Assembly (NCBI GenBank): GCA_026745465.1
Contig: JACYXH010000585.1
Location: 23,501-87,500, forward strand
Reading direction: 5' to 3'
Length of the DNA stretch: 64,000 nucleotides
Origin: Lota lota
Lineage: Eukaryota > Chordata > Actinopteri > Gadiformes > Lotidae
In this document: positions 56,776 to 64,000 of the stretch, piece by piece
How the letters are laid out: every line of letters begins with the position of its first letter
How positions within the stretch are numbered: the stretch's first letter is position 1
The notes under the pieces: model-generated
Databases searched by the model: none
What the model saw: only the letters and a program-made list of their open reading frames with translations
What the model was told of the DNA's origin: nothing
Position numbers and translations under genes: made by a program

Positions 56776-58199
56776 AAATCCCTAGGTAGATGCTTTCGAT
56801 ATCTACGAGGAACGGATGATGAGGGAAAATGTATTTTCATCGCCATTGTCTTGCTCATATGGAATATGATGGAACATATAATAAGGCAGCATAATAAGCT
56901 GTGGTGATGAATTCCTTCAGACGAACCATATGAAGTACCGCCACATCGCTGTCTTACGAACACAACTCGCATTACGTATTTCACACCCTAATGTGGTTAA
57001 GGGTCTTATATCATTTGTCACTTGAGTTTAGGCGATGCATGTTTTGTTCCAGTATATGACAATTGTCTTCATGTGGGGGATGGTACACACCAATGAGAGA
57101 AAGACAAGGAGTCCTTGCAGAACTCCAGGCCCACCACTGTGACTCCTTGCACGAGTTCCCTCAGCTCTATTAAACACGTCAAGCCTCTGCCTACCCTCTC
57201 CACAGCGATAGTTTGCAATCTTTGAATCTGGGAAGGCGGAGAACAAAATGCATGTGTGTGTGTGAGTGTGTGTGCGTGTGTGCGTGTGTGCGTGTGATTA
57301 TCTGTGTGTGTGCGCGTGTGCGTGGGCGGGGACGTGTAAATGAGGAAGTGGAGGTAGCAGATGCCGCGACCCGCCAGAGGCTGGCTTTGTGCGGTGAGCG
57401 AAATCTGGGCGCGACAAAACTGCTGCAAACCAACTCGACGGGAGGCCCTTGTCCAATCACGGCCCGGAATAAAGGGGCCGAGGTGCCGCACAGGCCGCGG
57501 TAGCACAGGGGAGGTGGGGTGTGTGTGTGGGGGGGGGGGGCATAATGAACTTCAGAGTGCTGCCAGCTGACACACACACACACGCGCACCCATCTACCTG
57601 GGTTTGGCACAATACTGCTGTCACCTCACTCAAATACTCCGACACACACACACACACACTATCACACACAATCTGCAACTGTGCATTCATTATGTATGTG
57701 TGTGTGTGTGTGTGTGTGTGCACCAGTCTGTGTGTGTCTGCTGCATATCGTGGCTGTTTGTCATTAGATTGTAATCGCATGCATGCCTTTGTGCCACTGT
57801 TAAGTGTTGCTACCTCTGGGCTACGCGTGTGCCCTGAAGTTTGATGTGTGTGTCTTTATGTAACAGCAGCGGGGCAGCGCCAGGTAGAAGAGCACGTGTG
57901 GTGCGTGCGTGTGCGTGTGTATGTGTGTGTGTGTGTGTGCACGTGTGTGTCTGGTAGGCAGCCATGTTGTTTGGTAGCAGATGGTACTGTGGTTGGCAGG
58001 GGAGGGGCTGCTTAGCACAACTAATCAGACAGTTACGGATAGGGCAGCTGGGAGGGCCGCCGGCCAGCCGTGAGTGTGAGTGTGTGTGTGTGAGTGTGTG
58101 TGTGTGTGGGTGTGTGTGTGTGAAGGCACAACGGAGTGTCATGATGTTGACAGTGGTGGGCCCGTTGGCCTGGTGATGAGACCTTGCAGTGTTCTTCAC

Positions 58200-58345
58200 T
58201 TCTCGCTGTCGGGAGTTCTCTCTCTTGCTCGTTCGCTCTCTTGCTCGTTCGCTCGCTCTAGGTCTAGTTCTCTAGCTCTGTCTCTCTCGTATATCGCTCT
58301 CGTTCTCCCTCTTTCTCGCTCTTGCCTTCTCTCTCTCTCTCTTTC
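58200..58345. repeat. CT-rich low-complexity tract (CTCGCTCG-type)
   Basis: Pyrimidine-rich sequence with CTCTCGTTCGCTC units; non-coding. Confidence 0.8.
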
Positions 58346-59225
58346 TCTGCCCTCTTTTCTTTCTACTTGTCTGTATTGCACGGAGAAGGAAGCAAGACAT
58401 GTTCCTGTTGTCTTTCTTCAGGATGTTCAGCGCTCCTTGTGTTCCGGTCATTCCTGTGGTCCTGGTGTACATTCTCTCACTCTGTACACCTGCGGCTTTG
58501 TGCCATAACATCATTTTTTAAATGACTGTGGAGCTATGAATTGAAAACAGGTTGAATTCAGTGCAAGATGAGAGTTTGTATTTCTTGATTGAAAATAGTG
58601 TAGAAAAGTGTAGTATATCATTATTCGAACCATGTCGCGATTTAAGAGAAACTTTTAACAGCACAAATGTTGTAAAAACTAGTAAATACTTGTAAGTCAC
58701 TACTTCAGTTTTCTATCATTTCTAGATTAAAACTTAAATTCACAATCTTTTATTTTCTTCTTTTCATTTCTTCCTTTTTTTCTTTGCGTAAGCAGGTCAA
58801 AAACAATGCACCGTACCTTTACAATGAGATCATTCAAAACCTTGGTTTGCTCTATTTTTTTCGTTTCTCGTTGCATTTTGTGCTTTTTTGTGCTTTTTCT
58901 GATTCGTCAATCTAAATCATTTGCCTAATTATATTAGATGCTGAGCAAATTAAAAGATTGTGCCTCAATAATTGTTCCATGTACTAATTGGGCTTTTTCA
59001 CAACGTTAAAAGGTTAAACACAGGCCAACACAGTTAACTTAAAGTATTACATTATTTTCCTTGATTTAGTTTTTTACGCAGCCCTGATTACTCCTTCTTG
59101 CGGTGCTGGATAGAGAATAGAAGAGACAGATCGCTGACTGAGATACCTCAGGCTAGATGGAGGCAAATCTGTCGGCTACAACTGTTTTCACCCCAGCCAA
59201 ATCAGCCCTGGGATACTGGCCTACA

Positions 59226-59268
59226 TTACACACACACACACACGTGCACACACACACACACACACACA

Positions 59269-59336
<68 letters not shown>

Positions 59337-59400
59337 CGTACACGCACACGCACACGCACACGCACACGCACACGCACACGCACACGCACACACACACACT
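59226..59400. repeat. (CA)n/(CACG)n/(CACACG)n compound microsatellite
   Basis: CA, then about 18 GCAC units, then CACACG hexamers. The GTGC/GCAC core gives many CpG sites. Confidence 0.93.
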
Positions 59401-59806
59401 ACTGCTGCTGGAGATCAGCGAAACACAAAGTTGCATCCGTCCGTCTGTCCGTCTATCTGTGTATCTGTTCCCTGCCCTCACTTCACACAGACTAACTCAC
59501 ACTCTTTGAAATCTCTGTTGTTATTGAGAAGACCCTTTGATAGACCGTTTGGATCTGAATACATTTGATGTCCCATGTCAAACGTCTGATACCCACCCCG
59601 CGTTTATCTAAAGAGTTTTCATCTGAAAACGTAGAGCCAGCAGTTTTATATTATATTCATTTTTTTTCTTTTCTTTGAAGAGGTTATCTGTTGATAAAAT
59701 GTATGGTTGTTTTTTTCTTTTCATGCTTTGGTGTGAATCTGCTGTTGTTGTGTGTATCTTTTGTCATATGAAAGGATATTTATGCTGAGAGTGGTGTACT
59801 GTGAAT

Positions 59807-59912
<106 letters not shown>

Positions 59913-60483
59913 CAGTGTGTCATCTGGACAACTGTGCTTTTGCGTGCCCCTGCTGTGAAGGTGGCAGCCTCCGTGGTTCTAAGCTGTGCCCACAGCCCAG
60001 TAGGCAGGCACAGCCTTCATATCCATCAGGACACCACCGCTTTCTGTTCCTTCACCTCTTCCCATCCCTCGCTTCCTCCCGTACCTCTGTCCTCCTTTTG
60101 CTTTCATCCTCCAACCATACCCACTCTCCGTTAATCCCTTGCATCAAGATTTGTTTTTGTTGCCTGTTATTCACTCTTTTTAGAGTATACTCTTAGTATA
60201 GTGTGCATTTTCCCTTTCTCTGTGCCCTCATTCCATCCTGCTCCCCCCCCCCCCGTTGCACTTTGCAGGCAGACCCAGCAGTGCCAGGCCGTGCCCGTTG
60301 GGTAGCAGGGCAGCGCTGGCCTCAGCAGATGGTATCAGGACATGATCACGTAGACAGCAGAGAGAGAGAGAGTACCGTATTCTTTTTTTCCCTCCTCTAT
60401 ATAAATATAGACCCTGCTTGTTAAAATGTGTCATATTAGGACTGATTGAGTTGAATTGCAGTATGGTGCCAGATTGACATCGG

Positions 60484-60890
60484 CAGCAATATTGACATCG
60501 AGGCTGCAGTACAATATTGAGATTAAGGCTGTGGTACAATATTGAGATTAAGGCTGTGGTACAATATTGAGATTAAGGCTGTGGTACAATATTGAGATTA
60601 AGGCTGCGGTACAATATTGAGATCAAGGCTGTGGTACAATATTGAGATCAAGGCTGCGGTACAATATTGAGATCAAGGCTGCGGTACAATATTGAGATTA
60701 AGGCTGTGGTACAATATTGAGATCAAGGCTGTGGTACAATATTGAGATCAAGGCTGCGGTACAATATTGAGATCAAGGCTGCGGTACAATATTGAGATTA
60801 AGGCTGCGGTACAATATTGAGATCAAGGCTGTGGTACAATATTGAGATTAAGGCTGTGGTACAATATTGAGATTAAGGCTGTGGTACAAG
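60484..60890. repeat. 25-bp minisatellite, about 16 copies
   Basis: The unit is GTACAATATTGAGATTAAGG plus CTGTG, with T/C variants (ATTAAGG or ATCAAGG, CTGTGG or CTGCGG). Each contains the palindromic core CAATATTG. Confidence 0.95.
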
Positions 60891-61717
60891 AAGAATGAAT
60901 GAATGAAGAACACAAGCAAAAGTTAGAATTTGGACCAAATTGAAACGATTTTGGTTTCCGATCAAATAATCAAACTAATAATTTGAGCTGGATGATGCTG
61001 GAACATGCTAGCAGAGTAGAGACGAGTGCTTCCATGGAGTGATGGGGGCGTTAGGGTTGTGTGGGAGGATCCATGCGAGGAGCTAAAGAGAAGGAGTTCA
61101 CGGAGAAGAGGGTATATGTCCTTTGGGTTTAACTTTCAGTTTTCCTACATGTTGTCTTGGTGAAGAGGGGGAAGGGGGGAGAGAGAGGGATGAGAGCAGC
61201 GATGGCTGCAGTGTGAAGGGCGGGGGAGGGGGGGGGCATGTGATGGGGCAGTGCCAGTCTGCGCTACGGCCCCACGCTGAGTTTAAAAGACTTTTAAAGA
61301 GCTTCCCTTTGTTTTCTACCTCAATGGCCTTCTCCCATCCTTACCCACCCACCCTTCAGTGGTCCATCTGATCCCCTGCCCAGGACCACACAGACGTCCC
61401 ACACGCAGAGAAGAGGGGGAGGAGGGTTCATTCTTATTGGGTTGGAGCAGAGGAGGTGGGGGGGTGGAGGGTACAGAATTGAAAGAATAGTACATTATAT
61501 TTAACTACATGAAGTCACTTGGCAGATGCTTGCGGTCCTGAATGACCTTATATGTACGTTTGTCATAATAATAACTACAATTCCTTGCAATTGTGCAGTC
61601 CTCAAAGTGTCAAAGTTAGCGTAGCCTGGAAGATTTAAAATGAGGTGTGTGTGATTGTTTGTGTTTTGTGTGTGTGTGTGTGTGACTGTCTGTCTGTGTA
61701 CGCACAATATGCATGCA

Positions 61718-61844
<127 letters not shown>

Positions 61845-63115
61845 ATGGGAGAGTGTCTGTGTGTGCATGCATGTATTAGCATGTGTAAGTGTGTTTGTGA
61901 GGGAGATGACCTGTGGGTTAGCACAGGATCGGCGAGTGTGTTCCAGCTTGTCTAAGCTGTCAAGTGGATTCCCACATAGGTGGGTCTTGACTAGGAACAA
62001 GGGAAGCAAACACTCTTGCCCTTCCGTCTTGCTTGGCTTATTGTAGTCATTTCAACCTTTCTTTTTGATTGTGTTTCACTTTTCTTATCTTTTTTGATTT
62101 TCTAAAAACCAAAATCTTGTCACTGTTGGTTGTTGTTTTTATATTTTATTTTAGTTGTGCTTGTAGCTACACACACACCTTTTGTTTTGAGCTGTAATAA
62201 CTATTCGCTGTGGAACTAAATGAAAGTGTTTTTGTTTAGGAACTTCATTTGCTCATCCTCTCGCTCAATGTCTTGGCACATTGAGCGAGTTGCAGAATAA
62301 TTCACGATGGGTTTCTATCAGGAGAAGTTGGAGTGAGTCATGAATCAATGGCGGTGGTTGATCCGACCTGTGCCCTCGCCACATATGTTCCCTCCGCCAC
62401 TATTTCGGTCGCGTGCAGATTTGACGCGGGCACCGCGCGGTTGCCTTCTGGTTGGATGGCGATTATGGGAGCATATTGTACGTATGCGCACAGTGTTTAT
62501 TTCTAAAAGAATAAATAAATGGAGGAGAGAAAAAGAATCCCAGATGTCTGTGGTGCCAGGCCGCGCCTCATGTGTTAAAAGCATCGGCGTCATCACTGCC
62601 AATTAAAAGTTGTCCCGCATTATTTCAGCGGTGTATTTTCAGAGCGAGTGGATGAAGACGGAGGGGCAGGCCGCGATGGCTAATTACCTCATCTCTCTGA
62701 AGTGAACTCATTCTGCGCTGGGGAGAGGGATGGGTGTGTTGGAGCAACTCAATGTGGGTGCGCGTCTCTGTGGCCGTATACTCCCATTCGCGTGCGTGTG
62801 TGTGTGTGTGTGTGTGTGTGCGTGTGCGTGTGTGTGTGCGTGCGTGCGTGCGCGGAGGAACATTAATGAGTATCTGGTGTGTGTACTTGGAGAGTACGAT
62901 GGTCCAAACGATGCACATTATGTGGGAGAGTGTGTGTGTGCATATATGTGTATATATATAATGTTTAGCAAGGGGAGGCGGGGGTGTATGTTAACAGTTG
63001 CGGTCTACTGTTTTATGGGGCTGGTTTTGGTTTCGCCGCTGACCTTGATGATGCTAGATGGGGTGGTGGTGGATCTGGGGGTGGTGAATGTGGGGGTGGG
63101 GACCGGGGTGATCAT

Positions 63116-63150
63116 GGGGGGGGGGGGGGGGGGGGGGGGGCGGTGGGGGG
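63116..63150. repeat. Poly-G tract (about 24 G)
   Basis: An uninterrupted G run at about 63117-63140, then CGGTGGGGGGGC. G-quadruplex-prone and error-prone. Confidence 0.9.
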
Positions 63151-63279
63151 GCGCTTCTTGAGGAAGAGAAACCGGCTCGGGCCACCCGCTGTAAACAAAG
63201 TTGACTCGCGGACAGATGGATTGAATGACAGAGAGGCTAACCGCGCCAGGAATGGGCCTGGCAGCCTCTCGCTGAGCAG

Positions 63280-63296
63280 AGAGGGAGAGAGGGAGA

Positions 63297-63370
<74 letters not shown>

Positions 63371-63480
63371 GAGAGAGAGGGAGAGCAGGAGGGAGAGAGA
63401 GAGGGAGAGGGAGAGGGAGAGAGAGAGGGAGAGAGAGAGAGAGAGCGGGAGACGGAGGGAGGGAGAGAGAAAAGAGGGGA
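63280..63480. repeat. (GA)n and (GGGAGA)n purine tract
   Basis: Polypurine of about 190 bp. Glu-Arg and Ser-Leu frames through it are artefacts. More purine-rich DNA continues to about 63690. Confidence 0.95.
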
Positions 63481-64000
63481 GAAGAGAGAAGCTGTGGCCA
63501 ACAGGAGAGGAGGTGTGAACAGGTGCAGGGCCGCTGAAGGAAGAACCAGCAGATGGAGAGACACACAGCCAGTTTAGTTAAAGGAGAAATAGGTGGGAGG
63601 GAGGCGTGGAGGGAGAGAGAGAGAGAGAGAGAGATGCAGAGAGGGAGAGGGATGGAGGGAGAGACGGGTGAAGAAAGGAGGGGCGGGGCAGCCAAGAGAC
63701 TGATACAAGCGGAGAGGATAGCACTCGGGCTGGATTGATCAGCGGCTAGAGAGAGGAACCGTTTGCGCTGTTTGTCCGTCAGGGAAAAGGAGTGGAGGTG
63801 TGTGTGATGTGTGTGTAAGGAGGTGTGTGTTTGACTTGTGGGTCATGCAGGGTTCTTATGAACCACACCAAATACACAGGTGTGTAATGTGTAAAAAAAA
63901 ATATTTGGCCAGTCAATACTGTTTATTAGCCTTAAAGGAAGATTCTGAAGGACCAAGATTGCCACTTAAGTTGCTTTGCTCAGTTGATTCTGTTATCAGA

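Noticed and set aside
60269-60312. Exon-like stretch after TTTGCAG (GCAGACCCAGCAGTGCCAGG)
   Set aside because: In the phase needed for sdccag8 it meets a stop after about 12 codons and has no similarity.

Overview
The window is teleost fish nuclear DNA. It has vertebrate genes split by short introns, fish-type LINE, hAT and TIR elements, and an extreme load of (CA)n, (GT)n, (CT)n and (GA)n microsatellites and minisatellites. That load is typical of codfishes (Gadidae), but the species assignment is an inference.

All recognisable genes lie on the + strand. (1) 306-568: probable last coding exon of a TMEM26-like membrane protein. (2) 9416-15713: complete perp, 3 coding exons, 185 aa, a four-pass claudin/PMP22-family desmosomal and p53-effector protein. 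(3) about 22750-38900: complete tnfaip3 (A20), with a non-coding exon 1, tandem kappaB promoter sites and 8 coding exons giving 856 aa (OTU deubiquitinase plus seven A20 zinc fingers). (4) from 44186: the 5' part of sdccag8 (centrosome/cilium coiled-coil protein). Thirteen coding exons are found up to 50867 (about 525 codons); the rest must lie beyond the window or was not recognised. One of these exons (47450-47651) carries an extra G that breaks the frame.

Between genes: 1285-3269 is a TIR DNA transposon carrying a zinc-finger exon; 4180-7510 holds decayed LINEs, one with a 404-bp insertion; 18895-20389 is a hAT-type element with a perfect 8-bp target duplication; 55970-56775 is an L2-type LINE 3' end. 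Intron 6 of tnfaip3 is almost entirely a 22-bp minisatellite of about 4.15 kb (about 190 copies) that stops roughly 25 bp before the next exon.

perp and tnfaip3 are neighbours in mammals too, but there they converge tail to tail; here they run in the same direction. A20 restrains NF-kappaB signalling and its promoter here carries two kappaB sites, so the usual negative feedback appears conserved. sdccag8 is unrelated in function and comes from another mammalian chromosome.

The most unusual signals are the 22-bp array, the sdccag8 frameshift, a set of perfect short-loop hairpins scattered over the window, a (Gln-Thr)6 tract next to A20 zinc finger 6, and an orphan CCAAT/TATA promoter followed by a signal-peptide-like mini-ORF at 42236-42458. 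I did not find a wholly new multi-gene system.
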